Source of the DNA: Nonomuraea montanisoli
GTDB lineage: Bacteria; Actinomycetota; Actinomycetes; Streptosporangiales; Streptosporangiaceae
Direction: 5' to 3'
NCBI RefSeq assembly: GCF_013363975.1
Contig: NZ_JABWGN010000017.1
Coordinates: 124,001 to 188,000, forward strand
Length of the DNA: 64,000 nt
Shown here: in pieces, positions 53,337 through 61,105 of the stretch
Position numbering within the stretch: the stretch's first letter is position 1
Layout: each line of letters starts with the position of its first letter
Notes under the pieces: model-generated
Seen by the model: the letters and a program-made list of their open reading frames with translations, nothing else
Told to the model about the DNA's origin: nothing
Database searches by the model: none
Translations under genes and position numbers: made by a program

Positions 53337-53665
53337 TAGTTCATCCCTGGGGGTTCGGGTGAGACGCTGCCCTATGTTGCCGTATTCGGCAGGTAACCGA
53401 CCGTCATCGACGACCCTTGGAGCCCCAACTTTGCGGCAGCGCAAAATTATCGGAGAAACCTTGTAACGCTGGTGTAAGGGCAGGCGATTCTCCGGTAGAG
53501 GTCGTCGATGTGTGTACCCCCGAGCACATATCGGCGACCTCTTCCATGAGACCATCTCCTCCCGGCCCGCCGGCACCCGCGTGCCGGCCGGTGAACAGCC
53601 CGTGAGGTGGGCGAAGCGGGGTGGCGGCGTCCAAGGGTTTTGGGAATCCAGGTAGCGTTCGCACT
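53337..53665. other. Divergent region between GntR gene and dapA
   Basis: Besides the inverted repeat TGCCG-TATT-CGGCA (53378-53391) and the dapA -10-like hexamer, no gene or known riboswitch is recognised. A T-rich GCGCAAAATTATCGG patch (53434-53448) is the only AT-richer part. Confidence 0.5.
53653..53658 (+). promoter_or_regulatory. -10-like hexamer for leaderless dapA transcript
   Basis: TAGCGT ends 7 nt before the dapA ATG at 53666, without a Shine-Dalgarno. This matches the leaderless pattern at dapB. Confidence 0.5.
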
Positions 53666-54583
53666 ATGGCAGCGCCAACCCGAACCACGGACGCACCCTT
53701 CGGCCGCATGCTGACCGCCATGGTCACGCCCTTCACCGCCGACGGCGCGGTCGACTATGACGCCGTGCGGCGGCTCGCCGCCTATCTGGTGGACGAGCAG
53801 CGCAACGACGGCCTGATCGTGAGCGGCACGACCGGAGAGTCTCCCACCACCTCCGACGACGAGAAGCGGCGCATCCTCGCCGCCGTCCTGGAGACGGTCG
53901 GGGACCGGGCGACCGTGGTGGCCGGGGTCGGCACGAACGACACCCGTCACAGCGTCGAGCTGGCGAAGGCGGCGGCCCGTACCGGTGCGCACGGCCTGCT
54001 CGTGGTGACGCCGTACTACAGCAAGCCCCCGCAGGAGGGGCTCTACCGACACTTCATCACCGTGGCCGATTCGACGGATCTGCCTGTGATGCTCTATGAC
54101 ATTCCTGGACGTAGTGGTGTGCCGATCCAGACCACGACCCTGATCCGGCTCGCGCAGCACGACCGCATCGTGGCCGTGAAGGACGCCAAGGGCGACCTGT
54201 TCGCCGGCGGCCAGGTCATGACGGCGACCGATCTCGTCTACTACTCGGGCGACGACGTGCTCAACCTGCCGTGGCTGTCGGTCGGCGCGGCCGGCTTCGT
54301 CAGCGTCGTCGGCCACGTGGTCGGGGCGCACCTGGCCCGCATGATCGAGTTGTACCGCAACGGCGACGTCGCCGAGGCGCTCGCCGTGCACCGCCAGGTG
54401 GCGCCCGTGGTCGAGGGGATCATGATGAGCGCCGGTGGCGCGATCATGGCCAAGGCCGCGCTGGGCATGGTCGGCATGCCCGTGGGGCCCGTCCGGCCGC
54501 CGCTGGCCGCCGAGACGGACAAGCAGAACGCTGAGCTGCGCGCCTGCCTGGTGGCAGGTGGAGTGAAGTTGACAGATATCTGA
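53666..54583 (+). CDS. dapA: 4-hydroxy-tetrahydrodipicolinate synthase
   Basis: DapA condenses pyruvate with aspartate semialdehyde in lysine/diaminopimelate synthesis. The 305-residue TIM barrel has SGTTGESPTTSDDEK, the tyrosine in VVTPYYSKPPQEGLYRHF, and the Schiff-base lysine in RIVAVKDAKGD. YYSGDD and a normal C-terminal helical domain follow. The ATG at 53666 was chosen because of the -10-like hexamer 7 nt upstream. Along with dapB (33.3 kb away in the window's core) it supplies the same pathway. It is followed 54 bp later by rnj. Confidence 0.96.
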   Translation: MAAPTRTTDAPFGRMLTAMVTPFTADGAVDYDAVRRLAAYLVDEQRNDGLIVSGTTGESPTTSDDEKRRILAAVLETVGDRATVVAGVGTNDTRHSVELAKAAARTGAHGLLVVTPYYSKPPQEGLYRHFITVADSTDLPVMLYDIPGRSGVPIQTTTLIRLAQHDRIVAVKDAKGDLFAGGQVMTATDLVYYSGDDVLNLPWLSVGAAGFVSVVGHVVGAHLARMIELYRNGDVAEALAVHRQVAPVVEGIMMSAGGAIMAKAALGMVGMPVGPVRPPLAAETDKQNAELRACLVAGGVKLTDI

Positions 54584-54637
54584 GAACGGGGAGGAACCGG
54601 CAGTTTTGAGAACACGAGTTAACAAGGGGGCACGGGC

Positions 54638-56323
54638 ATGAGCCATCCCCATCCGGAGCTCGGTCCCCCGCCGCCGCTGGCCGAGGGGGGCCTGCGCATC
54701 GTGGCGCTGGGCGGGCTGGGCGAGATCGGCAGGAACATGGCCGTCTTCGAGTACGAGGGCCGCCTGCTGATCGTCGACTGCGGGGTGCTCTTCCCCGAGC
54801 CGGACCAGCCGGGCGTCGACCTGATCCTGCCCGACTTCGAGTACATCAGGGACCGGCTCGACGACGTCGAGGCCGTGGTTCTGACCCACGCCCACGAAGA
54901 CCACATCGGGGCGGTCCCGTACCTTCTGCGCGAGCGGCGCAACATCCCGCTCATCGGGTCCAAGCTGACCCTGGCCCTCATCGAGGCCAAGCTCACCGAG
55001 CACCGCATCCAGCCGACCAAGCTTCAGGTGGTCGAGGGGGAGCGGCACAGGTTCGGGCCGTTCGAGTGCGAGTTCTTCGCGGTCAACCACTCGATCCCGG
55101 ACGCGCTGGCCGTCGCCATCCGGACGCCGGCGGGCATCGTCCTGCACACCGGCGACTTCCGGATGGACCAGCTGCCGAGCGACGGCCGGCTCACCGACCT
55201 GGGCGGGTTCGCCCGGCTCGGGGGCGAGGGCGTCGACCTGCTGATGTCCGACTCGACCAACGCCGAGGTGCCCGGGTTCGTCACCAGCGAGCGGGAGATC
55301 GGGCCGGTCATCGACGAGGTCATCCGCACCTCCGAGCAGCGGGTCATCGTCGCCAGCTTCGCCTCGCACGTCCACCGCATCCAGCAGGTCATGGACGCCG
55401 CCGCCCGGCACGGCCGCAAGGTGGCGCTCGTCGGCCGTTCGATGGTGCGCAACATGGGCGTGGCCCGCGACCTCGGCTACCTCAAGGTGCCGCAGGGGTT
55501 GATCGTCGACTCGCGCGACATCGAGGCGTGGCCGCCGGAGGACGTGGTGCTGGTCTGCACCGGCTCCCAGGGCGAGCCCATGGCCGCGCTGTCGCGGATG
55601 GCCAACCGTGATCACCCCATCCGCATCGCGGAGGGCGACACCGTGCTGCTGGCCTCGTCGCTGGTGCCCGGCAACGAGACCGCGGTCAACAAGGTGATCA
55701 ACGGGCTGACCCGCTGGGGCGCCCGCGTCGTGCACAAGGGCAACGCCAAGGTGCACGTCTCCGGGCACGCCGCCGCCGGCGAGCTGCTGTACGTGCTCAA
55801 CCTGACGCGTCCGTCCAACTTCATGCCCGTGCATGGGGAGTGGCGGCACCTGCGGGCCCACGCGCGGCTCGCGGAGCTCACCGGCGTGCCCGAGGACCAC
55901 ATCGTGATCGCCGAGGACGGCGTCGTGGTGGACCTGGTCGACGGCCGCGCCAAGATCGTCGGTGCCGTCCACGCGGGCTACGTGTACGTCGACGGCTCCT
56001 CGGTCGGTGAGATCACCGACACCTCGCTGAAGGACCGCCGGATCCTCGGCGACGAGGGGTTCATCTCGGTCGTGGTCGTGGTCGACTCGGCCACCGGGAA
56101 GCTCACCGCCGGGCCGGAGATCCACGCCCGGGGCTCGGGCATCGACCCGGCGCAGTTCCAGGAGTTCATCCCGCAGATCGAGAAGGCCCTGGAGGCCAAG
56201 GCGGCCGACGGGGTGATCGACATGCAGGAGATCAGGCGCGTGGTCAGGCGCACGGTCGGCCGCTGGGTGAGCGACACCTACCGCCGCCGCCCGATGATCA
56301 TCCCTGTGGTGCTGGAGGTCTGA
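54638..56323 (+). CDS. rnj: Ribonuclease J
   Basis: RNase J is a metallo-beta-lactamase/beta-CASP nuclease with 5'-exo and endonucleolytic activity, working in mRNA decay and rRNA processing. The 561-residue product has VLTHAHEDHIGAVPYLL (the H-x-H-x-D-H site), HTGDFRMDQ, the beta-CASP segment VASFASHVHRIQQ, and the SGHAAAGELLYVLNLTRPSNFMPVHGEWRHL segment. The C-terminal domain QIEKALEAKAADGVIDMQEIRRVVRRTVGRW follows. The dapA-rnj pairing is standard in actinobacteria. A bifurcated hairpin lies right after the stop. Confidence 0.96.
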   Translation: MSHPHPELGPPPPLAEGGLRIVALGGLGEIGRNMAVFEYEGRLLIVDCGVLFPEPDQPGVDLILPDFEYIRDRLDDVEAVVLTHAHEDHIGAVPYLLRERRNIPLIGSKLTLALIEAKLTEHRIQPTKLQVVEGERHRFGPFECEFFAVNHSIPDALAVAIRTPAGIVLHTGDFRMDQLPSDGRLTDLGGFARLGGEGVDLLMSDSTNAEVPGFVTSEREIGPVIDEVIRTSEQRVIVASFASHVHRIQQVMDAAARHGRKVALVGRSMVRNMGVARDLGYLKVPQGLIVDSRDIEAWPPEDVVLVCTGSQGEPMAALSRMANRDHPIRIAEGDTVLLASSLVPGNETAVNKVINGLTRWGARVVHKGNAKVHVSGHAAAGELLYVLNLTRPSNFMPVHGEWRHLRAHARLAELTGVPEDHIVIAEDGVVVDLVDGRAKIVGAVHAGYVYVDGSSVGEITDTSLKDRRILGDEGFISVVVVVDSATGKLTAGPEIHARGSGIDPAQFQEFIPQIEKALEAKAADGVIDMQEIRRVVRRTVGRWVSDTYRRRPMIIPVVLEV

Positions 56324-56337
56324 CGCCCGCTCCGTCC

Positions 56338-56389
56338 GTCCGGTGACGGTCGCCCGCCCTCGATCGGGGCGGGCCGCCGGTCACCGGAC
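56338..56389 (+). terminator. Bifurcated hairpin after rnj
   Basis: Outer arms GTCCGGTGAC (56338-56347) and GTCACCGGAC (56380-56389) enclose an inner stem GCCCGCCC/GGGCGGGC (56352-56359 and 56367-56374). It begins 14 bp after the rnj stop and is likely a strong terminator. Confidence 0.78.
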
Positions 56390-56425
56390 CTGGAAAATTC
56401 GTTTGCCCAGCTCGGGGGGCGTGGA

Positions 56426-56431
56426 TAGCGT
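56426..56431 (+). promoter_or_regulatory. -10-like hexamer for leaderless GNAT gene
   Basis: TAGCGT ends 8 nt before the GTG at 56440, the same hexamer and near-identical spacing as before dapA. Confidence 0.42.
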
Positions 56432-56439
56432 CGTCCGCC

Positions 56440-56934
56440 GTGACACCGACTCTGCACACGAAACGCCTGCTCCTGGAGCCGTACGTCCCCGAGGACGAAG
56501 ACGACTTCGTCGCCCTGTTCCAGGACGCGAGGGTCTCGCGGTACATGGGGGACGGTCCCTCCCCCGAGGCGGACGACCGGGCGCTGTTCGGGCGGATCTT
56601 CACCAAGGTCTACGCGCAGAACCTGTTCGAGGTCTGGGCCGTCCGGCGGGATGGGGAGTATGTCGGGCATGCCGAGATCAAGCCCACCGAGACCGTCGGC
56701 GGGCACGAGATCATCTACGCCCTGGCGCCGGCGGCCTGGGGGTCCGGCCTGGGCACCGAGCTGGCGGAGGCGATCGTCGCGTACGGCTTCGAGACCCTGA
56801 AGCTGACCGAGGTCTTCGCCACCGTGGCCGCCGAGAACGTGGTCTCCTCCGCCGTGCTGGCCAAGCTCGGTTTCCGGCACGTACGGGACATCGAAGAGGA
56901 CGACGGCGGCACGACCCGCGTACTGGTCCGCTGA
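56440..56934 (+). CDS. GNAT-family N-acetyltransferase (RimJ/RimL-like)
   Basis: This 164-residue protein starts TPTLHTKRLLLEPYVPEDEDDFVALF, the typical opening of RimJ/RimL-type acetyltransferases. It continues with GHAEIKPTET and the acetyl-CoA region ALAPAAWGSGLGTELAEAIVAYGF. ENVVSSAVLAKLGFRHVRDI ends the fold. Such enzymes acetylate N-terminal amines of ribosomal proteins or antibiotics; the substrate here is unknown. Confidence 0.88.
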   Translation: MTPTLHTKRLLLEPYVPEDEDDFVALFQDARVSRYMGDGPSPEADDRALFGRIFTKVYAQNLFEVWAVRRDGEYVGHAEIKPTETVGGHEIIYALAPAAWGSGLGTELAEAIVAYGFETLKLTEVFATVAAENVVSSAVLAKLGFRHVRDIEEDDGGTTRVLVR

Positions 56935-57027
56935 GATTTCCGGAGTGGAGATTTCTCCACCCTCCGCCCTGATCCCTGTGTGATTGTCCATGGTGTGAGC
57001 CTGCTGGCGGATGGTTGTCTGGCGGGC

Positions 57028-57639
57028 ATGGAAACCACGACCGCCGAAGGGCGGACCATCCTGCCGGCCCGCACGGGCCATGCGGCGCGGGTGGCCGCCG
57101 GGCAGCGGATCAGCGTGATCGACCTCGACGGCGGGCAGGTCGGCGACCTGTTCGCGTTCGCCGCCGACGACCCGGGCGAGCACCTCAGCGCGGGGCACAC
57201 GCGCGCCGCCACCAGCCGGCTCTTCCCGGCGGCGGGGCAGGACTTCGTCACCGACCGCCGCCGGCCGATCCTCACGCTGCTCTCCGACACCTCGCCCGGC
57301 CGGCACGACATGCTGATCCCGGCCTGCGACCCCGCCCGCTACGCGGGGCTGGGCGCGGACCCGGGTCACCCCTCCTGCGCAGGGAACCTGCACGCGGGCC
57401 TCGCCGCGCTGGGCCTCACCGCGCCCGTCACGCCGCAGCCGGTCAACGTCTTCATGCGCATCCCCGTCGAAGGGGACGAACTGCGCTGGCTGCCCGCCGT
57501 CAGCCGCCCGGGTGACGCGATCACCTTCCGGGCGCTCATGGACTGCGTGGTCGTGCTCTCCGCCTGCCCGCAGGACCTGGTGGGCATCAACGGCGGCCAG
57601 CCGACGCGCCTCGCCATCGACCTCCTGCCGGCCGACTGA
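57028..57639 (+). CDS. DUF1989 (urea carboxylase-associated) protein
   Basis: This 203-residue protein matches the DUF1989 family, found with urea carboxylase and amine-degradation genes: PARTGHAARVAAGQRISVIDLDGGQVGDLFAF, SAGHTRAATSRLFPAAG, GRHDMLIPACDPARY and QPVNVFMRIPVEGDELRWLP. A cupin-like fold with metal-binding Cys/His residues is likely. No urea carboxylase gene is nearby. The ATG at 57028 follows GCGGGC rather than a good ribosome binding site. It may form a unit with the OYE gene 112 bp downstream. Confidence 0.87.
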   Translation: METTTAEGRTILPARTGHAARVAAGQRISVIDLDGGQVGDLFAFAADDPGEHLSAGHTRAATSRLFPAAGQDFVTDRRRPILTLLSDTSPGRHDMLIPACDPARYAGLGADPGHPSCAGNLHAGLAALGLTAPVTPQPVNVFMRIPVEGDELRWLPAVSRPGDAITFRALMDCVVVLSACPQDLVGINGGQPTRLAIDLLPAD

Positions 57640-57735
57640 GACCGCTGAGAACCGGCTGCCTGGGCGACCGGCTTTGGCGCCGGCCACTTGCCGACCGGCT
57701 TTGGGACCGGCCGCCTGGACGACCGGCCACATCGA
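57640..57735. repeat. 27-28-bp tandem repeat after a gene stop
   Basis: Degenerate units starting ACCGGCTTTG occur at 57667 and 57694, with partial units at 57651 and 57722. The array starts just past the DUF1989 stop and ends 15 bp before the OYE ribosome binding site. Confidence 0.75.
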
Positions 57736-57751
57736 GAAACGGAGACCTGAC

Positions 57752-58879
57752 ATGACCACCGCACACCCCGCGTCCCTTCCCGCACGGCTCGGCGGCCTCC
57801 ACCTGGCCAACCGGTTCGCGGTCGCCCCGATGAGCAGGGTCTCGGCCGCCCCCGACGGCACGCCGACCGCCGAGATGGCCGACTACTACACCGCGTACGC
57901 CGAGGGTGGCTTCGGCCTGGTGATCACCGAGGGCACCTACACCGACACCCTCTACAGCCAGGGCTACCTCAACCAGCCCGGCATCGCGTCGGACGCCCAC
58001 GCCGCCGCCTGGCGCGACATCACCGACCGCGTGCACGCCGCCAGGGCGCGCATCGTGCTGCAGCTCATGCACGCCGGCGCGCTGTCCCAGGGCAACCGCC
58101 ACCGCGACGACACCGCGGGTCCGTCGGCGGTGCCGCCCGTGGGCGAGAAGATGTCCGAGTACGGCGGGCACGGCTCGTGGCCGACGCCGAGGGCGATGAC
58201 CCAGGACGACATCGACGCCGCCGTCCGCGGCTTCGCCGACGCCGCCGTACGAGCCCGCGACGCCGGGTTCGACGGCGTCGAGATCCACGGGGCCAACGGC
58301 TACCTGCTGGACCAGTTCCTCACCACGTACACCAATACCCGCGACGACTCCTACGGCGGTCCGGTCGCCAACCGGGTGCGGCTGACCGCGGAGGTGGTCG
58401 CCGCCGTCCGCGCCGAGGTCGGCCCGGACTTCTGCGTCGGCGTACGGCTGTCGCAGGGCAAGGTCAACGACTTCGTCTACCGCTGGCCCGGCGGCGCGTA
58501 CGACGCCCGGGTCATCTTCACGGCGCTCGCCGACGCCGGGGCGACGTACCTGCACATCGCCAGCGAGGGACGCGACTGGATCGAGACGGCGCGGCTGGAC
58601 GACGGGACGACGATCACCGGGCTCGCCCGCCTGGCCACGGGGTTGCCCGTCATCGCGAACGGCGGCATGCACAAGCTGCCGCTGGCCGCGCAGGTGCTGC
58701 GGGACGGGCACGCCGACCTGGTGTCCGTCGCCCGGGGCGCGCTGGCGAACCCCGACCTGCCGCGACGCGTCGCCGAGGACCGGCCGGTGGAGGCGTTCGA
58801 CCACATGATGCTGCAGCCCATGGCGACTCTGGCCAACGCCGGCCTCTGGCGGCAGAGCGCCGCGACCGTCACCGTCTGA
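57752..58879 (+). CDS. NADH:flavin oxidoreductase (old yellow enzyme family)
   Basis: This 375-residue FMN-dependent ene-reductase has LPARLGGLHLANRFAVAPMSRVSAAPDGTPT, QLMHAGALSQGN and EIHGANGYLLDQFLTTYTNTRDDSYGG. FDGVEIH and the later VIANGGM complete the barrel. A 2-enoate, morphinone or xenobiotic reduction is the family activity; substrate not known. The ATG at 57752 follows ACGGAG by 6 nt. It converges with the pucR-type regulator, which could respond to a compound processed by this pair. Confidence 0.9.
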   Translation: MTTAHPASLPARLGGLHLANRFAVAPMSRVSAAPDGTPTAEMADYYTAYAEGGFGLVITEGTYTDTLYSQGYLNQPGIASDAHAAAWRDITDRVHAARARIVLQLMHAGALSQGNRHRDDTAGPSAVPPVGEKMSEYGGHGSWPTPRAMTQDDIDAAVRGFADAAVRARDAGFDGVEIHGANGYLLDQFLTTYTNTRDDSYGGPVANRVRLTAEVVAAVRAEVGPDFCVGVRLSQGKVNDFVYRWPGGAYDARVIFTALADAGATYLHIASEGRDWIETARLDDGTTITGLARLATGLPVIANGGMHKLPLAAQVLRDGHADLVSVARGALANPDLPRRVAEDRPVEAFDHMMLQPMATLANAGLWRQSAATVTV

Positions 58880-58900
58880 GCCCGCCGTCTGAGAAGTGGC

Positions 58901-60568
58901 TCATTCCATGGCGTCGATGGTCAGGGCGAGGAACAGGTCCACGAGGTCCTCGACGCGTCCGACGTCCCTGCCGGTCAGCTCGGTGACGCGGGTCAGCCGG
59001 TTGCGCAGGGTGTTGACGTGGACGTGGAGGGCGGCCGCCGTGGCCGCCCACTGACCGTCATGGTCGAGGAACGCCCGAAGCGTCGGCTCCAGGTCGCTGC
59101 GGCGCTGCGCGTCGTGCGCGCGCAGCGGGGCGAGCAGGTCACGCGCGAAGGCGCTCAGCGTGGCCTGATCCACCAGGCCGAGCAGCAGCCGGTGGGTCCC
59201 CAGCTCGCGGAACCCGCGCACGGCCGGGCCGCCGGGCGTGCGGCGCAGCACCCGGCAGGCCTCGCGCGACTGGAGCAGCGGCTGCCGCAGATCGCCCGCG
59301 TGCGCGGCGACACTCCCGAGACCGGCCACGGGACGCCGCCCGGGGAACCGCCGCGCCACCCGCTCGACCAGGCGTTCCGCCAGGACGGGCAGTTCGTCCT
59401 CGGGGTGCCGCCAGGTGAGCAGGGCCACCACGTCGTTCGTGCCGCCGGCGACGACGGCGGGGACCCCCTCGTCCGCGAGGAACTCACCGATCACCTCGGC
59501 CAGGCCGTGCTCGGTGGCGGTCTTGGCCAGGTCGCGGTCGCGCTCCGCGGCGGTCTTGGCCGAGTCGTGCACCGTGACAGGCTTGGCCGGGGCGTGGTCG
59601 GTGGCGGTCTTGACCAGGCTGTGCGCCGCGGCGGCCTCGTCGGCGAAGGCCAGCGTGCAGACCGCCAGCGCTCCCGCCGGGTCCACGCCGAAAGCCTGCA
59701 GCCGGCTGGCCACCTCCGACGCCCGGCGCCCGCCGGACAGCACCATCTCCAGCAACTCGCCGGCGAAACGCATCTCGATCGCCTGTACGGCCTGCTGCCT
59801 CGCCACCTCCAGGCTGAGGAACCTGGCGGCCTGCTCCAGCGCGTCACGTTCGGCGGCGGGCAACTCGGCCAGCGGGCGCAGGCAGATGAGCGCCGCGTCG
59901 GCGTCCCCGAGCGCGCCCACGGGGAACAGCGCGGCGTGCCCGCCGCCGAGGTCCAGCTCCAGCGCAGGCGGGCGGCGGGAAAGACCCGCCGCCACGATCT
60001 GCAACTGCGCGGAGTCCAGTTCGGTGCCGGACGCCGCGAGCAGCCGGCCCATCCGGTCGACCACCGCCAGCGGCAGATCGTGGTCGCGGGTGAGCACGCG
60101 CAGAACCCCGGAAGCGCCGGCGCCGCGGGAGATGGCCGTGGCCAGGGCGTCGCCCCGGCGCACCATGCCGATCACTCCCTGCTGGCGCTCATCGGCGTAC
60201 ATCCCGGAGACCGCCTGCGACACCGCGGTGAACGGAATCGCCTGCGAGATCTCCAACAGCGGCAGGCCCGCCGCCCGGCACGCGGCGACGAGCGCGGGCG
60301 GGGTGCGCGGCGTCTCGGCGCGCAGCCCGTACACGATCCCGGCCGCCCTGGCGCGCTTGACGTGGGCGACGAACTCCTCCGGGCTCACCTGCTCCTGCCA
60401 GAGACCGTTGGTCAGCACCAGCTCCCTTTCCCGGAGGTACGGGGAGGGATCGGGCAGTTCGGTGTTGTGCACCCAGGTCGCGGGCTCGCGCAGGGCGCCG
60501 GGCGGACCGGGCTCCAGGATCCGCAGCTCCAGCGACCTGTTGTTGACCAGTGCGTCGAGGGTGAACAT
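58901..60568 (-). CDS. PucR-family transcriptional regulator
   Basis: This 555-residue regulator has the N-terminal PucR domain (DALVNNRSLELRILEPG; VHNTELPDPSPYLRERELVLTNG), a central GGDEF-like domain, and a C-terminal PucR HTH (LRAFLDHDGQWAATAAALHVHVNTLRNRLTRVTELTGRD, about residues 500-538). In purine and other catabolic systems PucR-type proteins activate nearby genes. About residues 315-350 hold three imperfect copies of a K-T-A-x-E/D segment from a short DNA repeat. A 150-bp piece of this gene is duplicated upstream (60687-60838). Confidence 0.9.
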   Translation of the reverse strand: MFTLDALVNNRSLELRILEPGPPGALREPATWVHNTELPDPSPYLRERELVLTNGLWQEQVSPEEFVAHVKRARAAGIVYGLRAETPRTPPALVAACRAAGLPLLEISQAIPFTAVSQAVSGMYADERQQGVIGMVRRGDALATAISRGAGASGVLRVLTRDHDLPLAVVDRMGRLLAASGTELDSAQLQIVAAGLSRRPPALELDLGGGHAALFPVGALGDADAALICLRPLAELPAAERDALEQAARFLSLEVARQQAVQAIEMRFAGELLEMVLSGGRRASEVASRLQAFGVDPAGALAVCTLAFADEAAAAHSLVKTATDHAPAKPVTVHDSAKTAAERDRDLAKTATEHGLAEVIGEFLADEGVPAVVAGGTNDVVALLTWRHPEDELPVLAERLVERVARRFPGRRPVAGLGSVAAHAGDLRQPLLQSREACRVLRRTPGGPAVRGFRELGTHRLLLGLVDQATLSAFARDLLAPLRAHDAQRRSDLEPTLRAFLDHDGQWAATAAALHVHVNTLRNRLTRVTELTGRDVGRVEDLVDLFLALTIDAME

Positions 60569-60604
60569 CCTTGTGAATATAGACAGTGATAGTGGATATC
60601 GCTA

Positions 60605-61080
60605 GAGATTCATCCACTCATGTGGTGGTGGCGCTGGCGTCGGAGGTGGCTTCACCCCTTCCTGCGTGGCGGTGGAAACGGTGTCGCTGCTGCCCGGCCA
60701 CCTCCAGGCCAGGAACCTGGCGGCCTGCTCCAGCGCGTCACGTTCGGCGGCGGGCAACCCGGCCAGGGGCCGCAGGCAGATGACCGCCGCGTCGGCGTCC
60801 CCGAGCGCGCCCGCAGGGAACAGCGCGGCGTGCCCGCTTCCTGCATGGCGACGAAAGCGGCGTCACCGTTTCCCGAGCGGCGGCGGAGGGCGCGTCACCG
60901 CTCGTTGCGTGGCGGCGGAAGGGATGGCACCGCTCGTTGCGCGGCGGTAGAAGTGACTTCCCGCCTCTGCACAGCGGTAGAAGTGACTCCCCGCCTCTTG
61001 AGCGGCGGCGGAGTGGACTCGCCGCCGAGGAGACTTGGCGCAGCGCCAAGGGCCGAGCAGTCCCGGCGCCGCACCTTGGG
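60605..61080. repeat. Degenerate ~31-bp repeat island upstream of pucR
   Basis: Units of roughly 30-33 bp with a core GCGGCGG.AGAAGTGACT..CCCGCC run from about 60640 to 61020. Recognisable copies lie near 60870, 60905, 60938 and 60970, and one near 60650 before the embedded pucR-like fragment. No gene is recognised between pucR and the next gene's stop at 61106. Confidence 0.7.
60687..60838 (-). pseudogene. Partial duplicate of an internal pucR segment
   Basis: This 152-bp stretch matches 59790-59942 inside the pucR gene in the same orientation, with about nine in ten bases identical by eye, including GAACCTGGCGGCCTGCTCC and GTCGGCGTCCCCGAGCGCGCCC. Both flanks belong to the surrounding repeat island, so the fragment sits within an array. 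Small indels break the frame. Confidence 0.85.
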
Positions 61081-61105
61081 ATGACGCGTGCGGAGGAGAC
61101 GCCCG

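Noticed and set aside
53400-53640. Riboswitch (c-di-AMP or lysine type) before dapA
   Set aside because: No conserved sequence blocks were found and dapA appears leaderless.
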